This document shows positions 1 to 11,237 of a DNA stretch of 42,200 nucleotides, in pieces; the first letter of the stretch is position 1, and the number at the start of each line of letters is the position of its first letter. Made by a program: the position numbers and the translations under genes. The notes below the pieces were generated by a model that did no database searches, was not told where the DNA came from, and saw only the letters and a program-made list of their open reading frames with translations. Location of the stretch: the NCBI GenBank assembly GCA_015499985.1, contig JAAAUF010000282.1, positions 232 through 42,431 on the forward strand, in the 5' to 3' direction. Source of the DNA: Haplosporangium gracile (taxonomy: Eukaryota; Mortierellomycota; Mortierellomycetes; Mortierellales; Mortierellaceae).

Positions 1-2
1 AT

Positions 3-71
3 CGACCCTACACCGACATCGAGACAACCAATATCAATGGACGACCATACACACTCTACGCGTCCAACTGA
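3..71 (+). CDS. possible 3' end of a gene entering from the left
   Basis: Frame 3 is open from the left edge to a TGA ending at 71. It reads about 22 codons with strong third-position C (ccc tac acc gac atc), ending ...GRPYTLYASN. That codon bias matches the real genes of this window, so this may be the last codons of a gene starting outside it. The product is not recognisable. A competing reading is frame 1, open from base 1 with a GT-AG intron at 244-298 and a TAA at 350-352; it is Thr/Ser/Pro-rich with weaker codon bias. The sequence alone does not settle which, if either, is real. Confidence 0.3.
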   Translation, partial: RPYTDIETTNINGRPYTLYASN

Positions 72-1535
72 CACCACCTTAACATCGCTCGCCACCCACC
101 TCTATACAATATCCAACTCCAATCCTCAGCGCTCTGGACGGGATCCGACGCTAAAATCAAAGACAAAGCTCAGCAAAGCAGCAGCACCTACCGATCCTCA
201 CACAAAGCAGAGACTCAGACAGCCCAAGAGCCACAATACTTTGGTAAGCCAATTGACTCCATGTAGTTATTACTTTTCTCTCCTTCTCCTCTTGGCAGTC
301 TGCACTCATTCAAGGCACGAGAGGAGGGAGTGTGAGCGGCCAAAGTACATAAGCCAACGTTGAAAGATCAATATATTTTTTTTGTATTGCATGAACAATA
401 AGCAACTTTGGATCGGACAATTCATTAGACTGATAGGAGGGTTATTAGGTAATGAAAGTCAGGGTGGGGTTGGCTAGTATAATCAGGAGAGAGACAAGTG
501 CGATGCACATGGCAACAGCAGGAGGTAAAAGGACCAGCCTTGGTCAGTACTAGTAAGGATTTGATAGTGCCTTGGACTGGTCAAAGGCGCGATATAAAAG
601 TTTGAATTGAGCGGGAACTGGGGTAATGACAAGGTTTCTTTGGTGTCGGCGTGTCGGTGAGGAAAAAAAAATAATATGTTATGTGTTCTGTGATGATTAT
701 TTTGCATGACACTTTATAATCCCCTGTCGGGACTTTTGCGTGTTTCGATCATAGGGCGAGCGGGTGGGTCATTGACCAGTGTAAATTGGATCCTAAATTG
801 CTCATTCACGAGACACAAGGACGGTTTAACAGGCCAATATCGATGTCTATGCTCACTCACTCACTCCATAGTGTCTTGTCTATCAATCTCTCTGGGGACC
901 GGGAATGCAGGGGGTTTTCGGCAATAGGGGGCAATGAAGGGCGTGGTTGCAATAGGAAAAGGAAGGAGTAAGCAGTGCTCACAATTGTTGTTCAATTAGA
1001 AGAAAAAGAAGAAGGCCCGACCTGGAGCTGTATGTACATCATTACCGTCATCATTTTGACTTGTTACGGTTGCCCCTGTGGTTTTAGAAGTGATGGGCTA
1101 AACCATTTGAATTTTGAGCAGTGAGCAGCGGGGAGTGTAATATATATGTATATGATGTGGTGGTTGAAGATGCAACATGTAGAAAAGATAATGAGAATAA
1201 GAAACAGTACATGGGCATGGAGCCATGTACCCTCTTTTGTGAAAAGAGCAGGACCTAGACAGGCAAACAAGTCATTAGAGTGACGAAACAATGGATGCGG
1301 ATTGGGCAGGACCCTCTTCCTCCTCTCTATTTAAATTGCAGACTCATCACCCGCATGCATAGCGCACCGCATTTACTGGGTGGGAAAGGGGATGCCCGAC
1401 TTACTATTTTATATGATTTGATTTCATTTCGCCAGCGACGTCTCTTTTCCCTCGCTTTTTTTCTTCTTGTTTGTTTATGTTCAATCACTCGTTCCCCCTA
1501 CCTTTTTGATTAGGGGCTGTAAATTACTTTGAAAC
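72..1535. other. intergenic region before the Uds1 gene
   Basis: About 1.4 kb with no convincing gene. Several 60-80 codon open frames lie on both strands, but none has the C/G-ending codon use of the neighbours. A TATA-like element (TATTTAAAT) is at 1328-1336, followed by a T/C-rich stretch, and is the best candidate core promoter for the Uds1-domain gene. The upstream gene, if there is one, must end in the first few hundred bases. Confidence 0.5.
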
Positions 1536-1764
1536 CGCTTTTTCCTTATGTCTTCTCTCTTCTTCTTTCTTCTCGCTCTTGTTCTCTAACCTCTTCCTTC
1601 TTTCAACCGTCTGTGCTTCTTTTCCTCTCTTTCCTCTTGTCTCCCTTGCTTCTTTGCACCCCTTGTACATTCTACAATCTTCCTCGTTCCTTCCTTCCAT
1701 ATTTTTCATCTAACAATCATATCTGCATCCTTTACAACCGATGTTCTTCTCATACTTGCTGTAG
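1536..1764 (+). promoter_or_regulatory. pyrimidine-rich leader and probable 5' intron end of the Uds1 gene
   Basis: A long T/C tract (about 1536-1700) is followed by CTAAC (near 1710) and an AG at 1763-1764, immediately before the first clearly coding codon. CTAAC about 50 nt before an AG is the branch/acceptor layout of the other introns here, so 1764 is probably an intron end and the start codon lies in an unidentified upstream exon. Similar T/C tracts precede ERG26, ETFB, the GH5 gene and YME2. Confidence 0.5.
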
Positions 1765-4700
1765 AACAAACACGAACCAGATTCTACACCCTTTTCTCAG
1801 GACCTCCCTCTACCCCCTGCTCCCATCTCAGCCCTTCCAATCCCTCAGCGTCGTCAGCAGCCTCTCCCTCATCTGGAGCCACTCCAATTACCTTCTCAGC
1901 TGGATCTGAACAAGGATCATCATCAGTCTCCTCAAACTAATAATAACAACGAGTCTGAGCCCCCCACTCATCCGCGAACCAAGAAGAAGATCGTTATTGA
2001 TCGACCCTATAGCTTCTACAAGTCTGCACCAAAAACACCTCAGAGCGTCACAGCAATCGAGTCGCCTTTTGGAGATTCACCATCCCCAGTATCGCCCAAC
2101 CCGTTACCCTTGCCCTGGACTGGCAGTTCTGCTACTACTGGATCGACCTACCAAACACACTCATCTCAGTCGAATCCATTCATACCACCAAAGCAGTTCC
2201 AACCCTTCCAGTCGTCGTACCAGCCCTTTCAAAGCCAGCCCCACCAGCAACATAAGTCTACATCGCAAGGCGACTCTTCCAGGAAGGACCGTCCCGATCC
2301 CGAAGACTCTATACCCGCTGCAGTTGACACCACCGCCACCCAATCTTCGGCTTCTTCTGCAAGTTCACTATCAGGAAAAACTTCGATGGCAACTACCATA
2401 ACCTATCCTGTGGCGGAAAGATCCAACTCTTCTCGTTACAATCGATCTCGTTCTCCACAACTCGAGCAACAGCACCAGCAACAGCAACAGCAACAGCAAG
2501 GATTTGGATTGACGGTAAGTCGGATAGGAAGCGAGCTTATCACAGATTGGTCACTGATTTGCTTTGATCATAACAACAGCTGATATTAATTTATGTTTTT
2601 TCTTTGTGAAACATACCATCATATCAAAAGAATCGACCGGGGCGTTCTCACAGCATTGGTGGCGGCGGAAAACTTCAAACTCGCCAACCGTACGAGCAGG
2701 AACAAGCAATGCATGCTAACAACAACAACCACACCAGTAGTCCTCACAAGCCAGAAGTATCCATCGAGGCAGCTCCGACTCGCAAGAACTCTGGCAAGAA
2801 CCTGCTCAGGATCGCACGTCAGGCTTCCGATTCTGCCTTCAGGAGTGTCGGATTGAACCGCAAGTCTTCTGCCAAGAAAGAAGCTAAGGCGGTTAATGCT
2901 TTACAGACAAAGGAGGCCGAGTCGAATCATGTACACGATGCCAACTCACACTCGCGATATCAAAACCATCCTAGTGGTACGACGCCATGCTATGACATCT
3001 CATGTTTATCAATCATGTTTCTTCGGAATACCTCATGATATTAACGCTTTTGTTCTCTGCTGTCAATAGGACACAATGACCACCACCAGCAACAACAAGG
3101 ACATTACATGCCACATTTTGAGGTCGAGCTGGGTCGCAACCGGTCACTACCAGACATCAAGCCATTCTGCTCGGACGACTATCGAACCCCCGCCAGGGGA
3201 AGTTCCCTTACGAACCCAAAGACAAACCCTGGCCCCTTCCGCAGCCGGCAAAAACCGCAAAATCAACTCCTAAATCACCACCAAAACGCTACAGCCATGT
3301 CAAACGAACCCATCACCGCCATGACAACTTCTGACATTCCAGGGGGAGCTTTGCAGGACGCATATGGTGGAACAACCGATGACTGGCGGCAGACACAGCA
3401 AGCAGAGCAGGAGGCTCGGGAGCGACAGAAGCTTAAGGACTCCAGCCCCACCGATCGGTCGGGTCACATCTCTATCAACTCTGTTAGCACTTTGAACCTC
3501 CCGCCCAGCAACCCTACTGTGACGCCTCCTCAGACCATATCGTTGAGCAGGATCTTGTTACCAGACAGAGACCGGTTCCACAACAACAGCCATGGTTTAA
3601 ATTTGGGTGTCCAGACCTCTACATCCTTACAGAGCCACGACCAGTTCGTCGAAGAGCCCACACAGGAGAACACCTCGCTTGCCAAGGCCACGACCCAACC
3701 CGGAGGTATCTTGTCGCAATTGCAGGCTGCCACCGAAAAGGGACAGGTCATTGATCCTATCACAACTGTCTGGTCCCAGAAGGAGGGTGTATACATTCAG
3801 CGATCCAACACTGCGCCTTACCCTTTGCGAGAGAATAGAACCATTGCTGAGGAGGAAGAGTCCGCGTCTTTGACTGGCTCTGGTCAGAGGGGTCCGCTGG
3901 AGTACAGTAAGAGTGAGGGCTACGGCGCTGCAACACGACGCGATCGTCAGCAGAGGCGCGCTCAACCTCAACAGGACCAGCAGCAGCTTGCAGAGGAGGA
4001 AGAGGAGCAACAGCAACAACGTCATCAGCGCCAACACGTGGATCGACCATCGATGGATCAACACAGCGACCTTCGTAATGACCCTTCGCACGCACGGCAC
4101 CAACGTGCCGATCAAGAGCCTATGAATATCTCAAGGTCACGCGCCATGTCTGACGGAACCGTCGTCGACACCAATAAGGATCTCCCACCCACGCCCTTTC
4201 GACAGCCAACACCACCAGGACAGGTCTCTTCTGACGCCTCATCACGCCAACATCGGCAGCAACAAAAGGGCCAACGCCTTCGTAGTGGCAGTCAATCAGA
4301 GACTTTGCATCAGCAACACTACCAGCAACAACAACATCACCGCCCCTCCGCCAGATCAGCAGGCGGTAACGGCCCCATTACTTCTGAAGAGAGCGTTCTT
4401 GCTCTTTCACGGTCCATGTCTCCACCGCCCCACCGACGCGTCTCACACGAACGGAACGGGAGCTTTGGTCATATCAATCTCAACCTCACCCGAGGTGCTA
4501 GTATTGCTGGTCAACATCGGCACCAATACCAGATCAACGGTGGGTACATCAATAATGGTATTGTCCACAAGGAGCATGTCCAGTACGGAATTGATATGTT
4601 GCCCCTCCCTGTCATTCCTTCTCCAGACGAGTCGTTGAAAAAGAACGCCAACCTGGGAATCCTCCCACAGGATGTTCTGAAAACTTTGGACCCTACTACT

Positions 4701-6300
4701 GTCCAGAAGGTCATCACTGCCTCGGTCATTGCCAGTCGTGTCTACAAGGTCCTCGCTCTTGAAGAAATCGAGAGCCTCAGAAAGGTAAATTCACTTCTGC
4801 CACGACTTTGATCTTTGTGAAGACGTGAAATTCAAATTGCTAATTCAATTTCTTGTTCTACGCCCTCATCCACAGGAACAAGAAGATTTGCAGAAATATG
4901 TTCAGACTCTCCACACGTCTCTCAACATTGAATCCCGGATGCGCGACGCCTCCCACTCCTTGATTCGCCTACACGAGTCCAACATCAACATTGACGCCGT
5001 CAAGGCCTCGACAGGCCAACTCCATGCGACCACTCGCAAGATGGACAAGATTGTCCAAAAGACTCAAGAGTCTATGGAAAGACTCTTGGTGATCCAGCGG
5101 TTACTTCTCCAACACGAGAGCGCAGTCCTGAACGCCGGCATGCGTCGGCTCGATGGCGAGAATCGGGAGCTCTCGAGGACGGTCTTGGAGCTCGAGACGG
5201 TTCGTGATCAGGAGAAGGAGGAGAAGCTGAAGTGGAAGAAGGAGACCAGTCAACTTCGAATCCAGAGTATGATCTTCCCGAACCCTCCTGGACTTGAGGA
5301 GTTGAAGGCTATGGCGGCTGCGACAGGTGGTAATAACGATGGAGGACCGACGTCGCACCACAACGCCAGAGGCCGCAAGTCTCCCTCTGGACGCAAGTCG
5401 CCCTCAGGACAACATCTTCAAGTCATCAAGGAGTCCATTCCACCACCTCTTCCTATCCCCCAGGCTCCCCACAACGATGCTCGTCTGGCTGCGTTGGAGA
5501 AGTATATGAAGGAGTTGAACGAGGAGATCAGCAAGAAGGACGAGCAGATCGGAGAACTCGAGAGTCAGTTGCGGATGGTCCAGGTCTGGACTGACGACTT
5601 TGCAGGATCTTTGAAGGTCAATAAGTTGGGAGTTGATCAGTCAGATGACGACAACAAGGAGGGCGTGGGTCTTCAGAAGCAGTTGACGCGTTTGCAGACT
5701 AAGATCGAGAACGGGTTCCGTGCACTCGAGGCGAACGCGTATGAGATGAAGGTCAAGGCGGAGGAGGCGGAGTTGGTAAAAAATAAGGCCCTCGAATTTA
5801 CGGCCACGACCCTTGCCAACAGCAGCGTCGTTGCCGGTCAACCACAGCAACGTCCCAGAAAGGGAATTGACCGGGCTCGCAACAACAATCACCAAAGCGA
5901 TAACCAACCTTTCACTCAACACAACAACCACTCGGATCTGAACATGATGCTTAACGACAGCCTTGTGGAGCTCGACCATCAGATCTCCTTGACCGAATCC
6001 TCATCCCCCTCGGTCGGGTCCTCTACTCCCGATCTCCATGACCAACAGCATCACCACCATCATCGCCGGGCCAGGTCCCCCTCAGTTCCTTACCAGCACC
6101 AGCAGCAGCCGATTCGCAGGTTGTCTCGCTCAAAGACCACCAACGGCGGTAGCGCTACTTCTCTACTCGCCTCTCAACAGCAACAGCAGGAAACTAATGA
6201 TGAACAACTGACCCTCGGCAATGCTCAGGAGGAGATCAGGCGCTTGAATATGATGGTTGATGAACTTGAACGTTTGATCCACCTCAAGATCAACGTCTAA
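1765..6300 (+). CDS. Uds1-domain (up-regulated during septation) coiled-coil protein, 5' end unresolved
   Basis: Four exons join in phase: 1765-2514, 2631-2976, 3070-4784 and 4876-6300, giving at least 1411 residues before the TAA. The first two thirds are disordered and rich in Gln, Ser, Pro and His. The Uds1 domain spans the last splice junction (roughly residues 900-1040 from 1765): a Val/Ile/Ala helix, ALEEIESLRK, then SLNIESRMRDASHSLIRLHE. Heptad-like coiled coil follows, with a basic Ser-Pro repeat (RKSPSG twice, near 5372-5407), a His run and a final coiled-coil segment. Fission-yeast Uds1 is induced at septation, so a role in septum or cell-tip organisation is a family-level inference. 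There is no ATG in frame from 1765 to 2385, yet codon use is clearly coding, so the start lies in an earlier exon. The gene is convergent with the SANT-repeat gene, 199 bp away. Confidence 0.85.
2476..2499 (+). repeat. CAG/CAA repeat encoding eight Gln
   Basis: Alternating CAG and CAA codons give an uninterrupted run of eight Gln at the end of the first modelled exon of the Uds1-domain gene. Further Gln- and His-rich runs follow in the later exons. Mixed codons suggest a fairly stable tract rather than a pure triplet expansion. Confidence 0.9.
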
Positions 6301-6499
6301 TTTTCTTCCTTTCTCCCTTCGACTATCCTCATTTTCTTCCATACCTTATATCCACACACACACATACACACACACACGACACAAATAATATCACAAACAC
6401 ACCCACACCATTTGATAACGAAAAATAAAAAAACAAATAGTAGACACATTTACGACACACACAAAAGCACGAATACACACAGAGAAACGTATCATTGTT
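6301..6499. other. convergent 3' intergenic spacer with CA repeat
   Basis: A 199-bp AT-rich spacer between the stop codons of two converging genes. It contains an imperfect CA microsatellite at 6353-6377 and A-rich stretches suited to polyadenylation on the + strand. No gene is seen. Confidence 0.8.
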
Positions 6500-8692
6500 T
6501 TACTTCTTGTTCGCAGCAGCAGAAACAGAAGTAGCAGAATCAGCGAAAGCAGTAGCAACTCGTTTCATGTACCGCCAACGGTCCTGACATTTCGGAACAG
6601 GGTACGAAAGTTCGGCCGAGATCTGCTTCCAGCTTAGGGTCGACTCGCCATATTTGTGGAGTAGTTCCGTCAACTTCGCGGTGTCCTTCTGGTTCCACAC
6701 AAGACGTGTCGGTGTCGTCCTGGTCCCTGCTTCTGTCGTGGCACTGGCGGATAGTTGCATCTGGATCTGTTGTTCTTCCCTGTTGTCGTCGTCATCACCA
6801 TATCTAGTAGTTGTCAGAGTTTCGGGACGGAACCGCTTCCCCGTGAGAATGCGAGCATGGCTTCGGGTCGCAATGGTGTCTGGGTCGACCTTGAAGATAC
6901 TCAGCGCAGCCTTGGCCGGCGAATCGCTACCACCACCACTCCTTCCGGCAGCCTTCGCCAGCAGACCCGGGCTACGCCCCAGAATCTGATTCGTCATCCT
7001 CCGGATCTCAATATTCGTCCTCTCCAATTTGAGCTCATTCCGAATCCGACGCGTAAAATCCAACGGTATCCGCGACAACGCTCGAATCGACTCGGCCGCC
7101 TCCTCTAACCCACGCATCTCCTCTGCAGTCCATAACCGAGTTCGTCGTCGTTGACTCGCATGGGACGTATTGTTATCCGGGTAAGGCAGAGGCTGCTTGA
7201 GGTCCGGTGTCAGAAGCGACGGTGAAAACTTGTCGACGAGCCCCCAGCGGTATCGACATTGATCTCCCGTTACTTGAGGGCCCACCTTGCGGGCGACTTT
7301 CTTCCAGTCGTTGGCGGTCATGTTGCGCGCAGCCTGAGCCAGGGTCTTGAACTCTCCCGTTATGCCTCGGACTGCGATCTCCATTATGATCAGTTGTTCG
7401 TTCGTCCAGGTCCAATGTTTCCTCGGCTGGCGTGTCAAGGCCAGCTCTCCAACCTCCTTCTCAAGCTCATCCATCATCGGGATGGAAACTGTGACCACGT
7501 GCTTGAAATCCAACCTGCAGTCTTCGGCGGATTTGTCGGCAAGTGATAAAGTCGATGTTGACACTTCCGCCTTATCCTTGTTCATGCTGACGGCTACAGA
7601 CGATGACGATGACAACGACCGAACAGCCTCCGATATCCGATTCCAGTCGGCCCCATGCTGCTTCCAAGCCCTCCAGTACGCCCGGATCTCATCCTTACTC
7701 CAATGGTTCCCGCACCTGCTCAAGATATTCTTCCGAACATTCGTCCTACAAAGCGCTTCCCACCTCGTCCTACATTCCACTGGAGTATGTTTGTTGTCAA
7801 ACTCTGACGCGATTCGCTCCCAGGATTCTGAAGTCAACCCATCAGTCGCCGAGGTATGGGCTACAACAAACTCAGGCAGTTTTTTGACCTGTGCTTCGGT
7901 CCACCTGTGAGTTTTCCGGATGGAGGCCGCATAGTGGCTCTGGACATGCTCGGGCGTGACTCGATTCTTGAAGATGTCTCTTGTGATCCTCTTCCAATTC
8001 AGCTTTGACAAGTCGAGGACCGCGTCTGTGATGGTGGCAGCCATGTGTGGCTGTTTCTCCTGTTGTTCGCGACGCAGGGCTTGTTTCTCGACCTCCAAAC
8101 GCTCGTGCAGCGCTGCGACATCCTTAAGCGGGAAAGGCTTTCTAAAATTGTCTTGACCCGTCGTCCGGCCCATGAGCTCACGCCATTGGTGCTGACACCC
8201 AATCGGTGAGATCTCAATACCTTCTTTTCCTCCTTCCTGTCCCTTCTTCTTCTTCGTCTTGGGCCGCAGCAACTGGATCTCTCTCGCCACAACATCCCAC
8301 GGGACTGGTTGAAGTGCCAAGGTCCGAAGACGTCGATTCCGTGCAGGCGTCCAAAAGTCAGTATCCTTGAGCTGAAGGTGGAGGAAGTATCGGTTGTAAC
8401 AGGTTGCATAGTTCCTGTCGAGGGCTTTGGCGACGACTTTCCAGCCTTGTCCTTGTTCCCGGAACTTTAGGAGCATTGCGTCCTGTTCGGGTGTCCATTC
8501 GAGGGCTGGTTTTAATCGTAGGGATGTTGTTGAGAAGGGGTAGGCGCGGGAGCTGGATCGGGATGTTGGTGATGAAGGTAAGAAGGCTGGGTTGGTTCTT
8601 GGCTGATGGAGAGAGAGGAGGGGGGTGGTCGAGGTAGTTGGTCCTTGGAGGAATCGACCTCTACCCAGGAAGGATCGGACACTACTGAGCAT
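6500..8692 (-). CDS. protein with about eight SANT/Myb-like repeats and a mitochondrial-type presequence
   Basis: Single-exon gene of 730 residues. The ATG at 8692 is chosen because the open frame extends upstream only to a TTG. Myb/SANT-like units (W...W...Y/W helix-turn-helix pattern) lie at about 63-107, 112-173 (with insert), 224-258 (partial), 261-315, 328-398 (with insert), 425-487, 518-570 and 663-713. Typical cores are EWTPEQDAMLLKF, HRWTEAQVKKL, NHWSKDEIRAYW and LVWNQKDTAKL. The first 64 residues contain no Asp or Glu, have seven Arg, and end in RAYPFSTTSLRLKP, which looks like a matrix-targeting presequence with an R-x-Y cleavage context. Sequence-specific DNA binding is a family inference; mitochondrial location is inferred from the N-terminus only. 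It lacks introns although its neighbours are intron-dense. It is divergent from eIF3L and convergent with the Uds1 gene. It could instead be a nuclear Myb protein with a chance Arg/Ser-rich start. Confidence 0.88.
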   Translation of the reverse strand: MLSSVRSFLGRGRFLQGPTTSTTPLLSLHQPRTNPAFLPSSPTSRSSSRAYPFSTTSLRLKPALEWTPEQDAMLLKFREQGQGWKVVAKALDRNYATCYNRYFLHLQLKDTDFWTPARNRRLRTLALQPVPWDVVAREIQLLRPKTKKKKGQEGGKEGIEISPIGCQHQWRELMGRTTGQDNFRKPFPLKDVAALHERLEVEKQALRREQQEKQPHMAATITDAVLDLSKLNWKRITRDIFKNRVTPEHVQSHYAASIRKTHRWTEAQVKKLPEFVVAHTSATDGLTSESWERIASEFDNKHTPVECRTRWEALCRTNVRKNILSRCGNHWSKDEIRAYWRAWKQHGADWNRISEAVRSLSSSSSVAVSMNKDKAEVSTSTLSLADKSAEDCRLDFKHVVTVSIPMMDELEKEVGELALTRQPRKHWTWTNEQLIIMEIAVRGITGEFKTLAQAARNMTANDWKKVARKVGPQVTGDQCRYRWGLVDKFSPSLLTPDLKQPLPYPDNNTSHASQRRRTRLWTAEEMRGLEEAAESIRALSRIPLDFTRRIRNELKLERTNIEIRRMTNQILGRSPGLLAKAAGRSGGGSDSPAKAALSIFKVDPDTIATRSHARILTGKRFRPETLTTTRYGDDDDNREEQQIQMQLSASATTEAGTRTTPTRLVWNQKDTAKLTELLHKYGESTLSWKQISAELSYPVPKCQDRWRYMKRVATAFADSATSVSAAANKK

Positions 8693-8922
8693 GGAGAAGG
8701 CGGAAGGAAAAAGGGATGCTCCAATTTTTCTTTTCACACGCGGAAAAACGAGTGGTGAAAAGTGAGCCACCAACCGCCTTGTCGGTCTTCTGAGTCATGT
8801 GATAGATTGTATAGAAAATCGCAAATGTTAATAAGAAAAACGATGCTCTGTAGTTTTTTTACAAGAGACAAGCGTTTTTGAGATCCTTCCCCCTTCAACC
8901 CCCATCCCGCAGTCTGTCAACC
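8693..8922. promoter_or_regulatory. bidirectional promoter between the SANT-repeat gene and eIF3L
   Basis: Only 230 bp separate the two divergent start codons, so both promoters must lie in this AT-rich spacer. TATA-like TGTATAGAAA occurs near 8808. An E-box-like CATGTG is near 8797. No other defined motif is claimed. Confidence 0.6.
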
Positions 8923-11237
8923 ATGAACTACGAAGAGGACATCGATATCACCAACGAGGTCGACTTGGTCGTCAGCGCCTACCCCGTCCAGGACGATGAT
9001 CTCGATGAGGAGCTCTTGGCAGCTGGTAAAACACCCATCTCTCTCCTTGAAAGACCTTTCCTTCTTTTGTTTACCTTCTCGACCTTCGACATCTGGATTT
9101 CGACAGCTTTGAGATTCATAAACACTGTTCTTGGGGCTGTTTTGGAACGTGAATCTTCAGGATAAGGACATAACGATACAAAGAACTTGTCAAGTTGACA
9201 GGATAAAAGAAAGCCGTGCTTGGGATATGATCGACAAACAAGATCAATGGGACCAGAACCGTAGTCCAAGCGTCTTATGGACAGGCCATGATATGGGCCA
9301 ACTGCAACAGCCAACAGCCAACAGCCACAACTGGATCCACCTGCTTTTTCCGTCTTCTCGAAGACCCTTTGGCGCCAGCATATATAATACTCGACTTTTG
9401 ATGAATTTACTTGGGCGACTGGTGTAAATTGAAGCGAAGCCGGCAATTTTTTATTCTAACCAACAATACTATTTACGTTACCTTCATGCAATAGCAGACC
9501 AGAGCGCACAACAGTACCAGGAGGTTCAGATCCCCGAGGTGGTCAAGAAGTTCATCTTGCTCTTCCACCGCAGCGTTCTCGAGAACAACGTCTACGAGTT
9601 GCAATCGATCTACGAGCACTCGTTCAACAAGTTGACTGAGAAGTTCTATGCCAATGAGTCCTGGCCCGAGCCCGAGGGCATCTCGTCCTTGGTCAACGAT
9701 GGTAAGAAGTTAATCACTCAATCTTGCTTACTATTTTTCGGACGAAAATTGATACCGAGCATGGTGAGCTAATGCTTTGTTTTCATCCTTTTTTGAAATT
9801 AATAGACCAGGTCTTCTTGACCTTGTACCGCGAGTTGTACTACCGCCACATCTACTCTCGCTTGACCCCCACCATCGAACACCGTTTCCACTCGTACGAG
9901 AACTACTGCGATTTGTTCAACTACATCTTGAGTAAGAACCCCAGGAGCATCTCTATAATGTGTTCATCAGTGTATAGGACTTGAAAATGCGGTATTAATT
10001 ACTGACAACGTTAACATTATGTTGCCGGATGAAAATAGACTCGGAGGGTCCCGTTGCTTTGGAGCTTCCTAACCAGTGGTTGTGGGATATCATTGACGAG
10101 TTCATCTACCAGTTCCAGTCGTTCTGCAACTACCGCAACAGAATCAAGAACAAGACCAAGGAGGAGCTCGCTTTGCTTCGCGACAACTCTCAGATCTGGA
10201 GCTGTTACAGTGTTCTCAACGTTCTCTACTCTTTGATCCAAAAGTCCCGCATCACTGAGCAGCTCTTGGTCTCGAAGAACGGAGGCGACATGGTTGAGGC
10301 TGCTGGAGAGTACGGATCCCGCCCTCTGTACAAGATGTTGGGTTACTTCAGCATTGTTGGTTTGCTCCGCGTCCACTGCTTGTTGGGCGATTTCACCTTG
10401 GCGCTCAAGATGATGGACAACATTGAGTTGAACAAGAAGCAGGCCCTCTTTGCCCGTGTCACCGCCTGCCACGTCACCACCTACTACTACGTCGGGTTCG
10501 CCTACATGATGATGCGCCGTTACGCCGATGCCATCAAGGCCTTCTCTCACATCTTGACCTTCATCAACCGCACCAAGCAGTACCACACCCGCTCGTACCA
10601 GCACGACCAGATCAACAAGAAGGGCGATCAGATGTACGCTCTCTTGGCCATCTGTGTCACCTTGTGCCCCACCCGCTTGGACGAGAACATTCACAGCCAG
10701 ATGCGGGAAAAGTACGCCGAGCAGTCGAACAAGTTGGCCAAGCCCGAGGAAGCTCTTCAGGTCTTTGAGGAGCTCTTTCTCTTCGCCTGCCCCAAGTTCA
10801 TTTCGCCCAACGGACCCAACCTGGAGGATCCCGAGGTCATTGAGCAAGGAGTTTCCTTCGAGCCCGTTCAGCACTATACCAAGATCTTTATGGCCGAGGT
10901 CCAGCACTCGATCTTGTTGCCTACTCTTCGCTCGTACTTGAAGTTGTACACGACGATGGGCAACGCCAAGTTGGCCTCGTTCCTCGAGATCGAGCCCGAG
11001 CAGTTGCGCACGTTGTTGATGATGGCCAAGATGAGGAGCCGTCAGATCAAGTGGGTCGAGGGCACTCTCCTTGAGGGCGAGTACCAGGGCACCTCTGATT
11101 TGGATTTCTGCTTGAAGCAAGATATGATCCACGTCTCGGAGGCCAAGATTGGACGCCGCTATGGAGACTGGTTCTTGCGCAACATTAACAAGTTCCAGGA
11201 TATCCTCGGAGGACTTGAGCTCAGCAGCCGGGCCTAG
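8923..11237 (+). CDS. EIF3L: eukaryotic translation initiation factor 3 subunit L
   Basis: Exons 8923-9025, 9498-9701, 9806-9931 and 10039-11237 join in phase into 543 residues, close to the 564 of human eIF3L. The acidic start ([15 protein letters not shown]) is followed by the family core: [54 protein letters not shown] and [17 protein letters not shown]. The C-terminal half carries the TPR-like helices and PCI domain that hold eIF3 subunits together. The product is a cytosolic non-core subunit of eIF3, acting in 43S pre-initiation complex formation. Intron 1 is 472 nt, against 104 and 107 nt for the other two. The ATG at 8923 has CAACC before it and is the first in frame after the divergent promoter. 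Identification is secure; only minor splice choices could differ. Confidence 0.97.
9026..9497 (+). other. unusually long first intron of eIF3L (472 nt)
   Basis: It starts GTAAAA right after codon 34 and ends ATAGCAG before 9498; the joined codon is GAC and the flanking protein reads as conserved eIF3L. It is four to five times longer than most introns here. Short open frames inside it show no coding character. No snoRNA C/D or H/ACA signature was recognised by eye. Confidence 0.85.

Noticed and set aside
7347..7910. Plus-strand open frames inside the SANT-repeat gene
   Set aside because: They are antisense to clear SANT repeats and have Ser/Leu/Phe-rich nonsense composition.
8693..8773. N-terminal extension of the SANT-repeat protein
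   Set aside because: The extension begins at TTG and would add a hydrophobic leader with no ATG; the ATG at 8692 is the first proper start.
9131..9427. 98-codon open frame within eIF3L intron 1
   Set aside because: No family resemblance or codon bias, and the flanking exons already join into conserved eIF3L.
10017..11132. 371-codon open frame on the minus strand opposite eIF3L exon 4
   Set aside because: It is antisense to a conserved exon with strong third-position bias, which removes stops on the opposite strand. Its Leu/Val/Gly-rich product has no recognisable domain.
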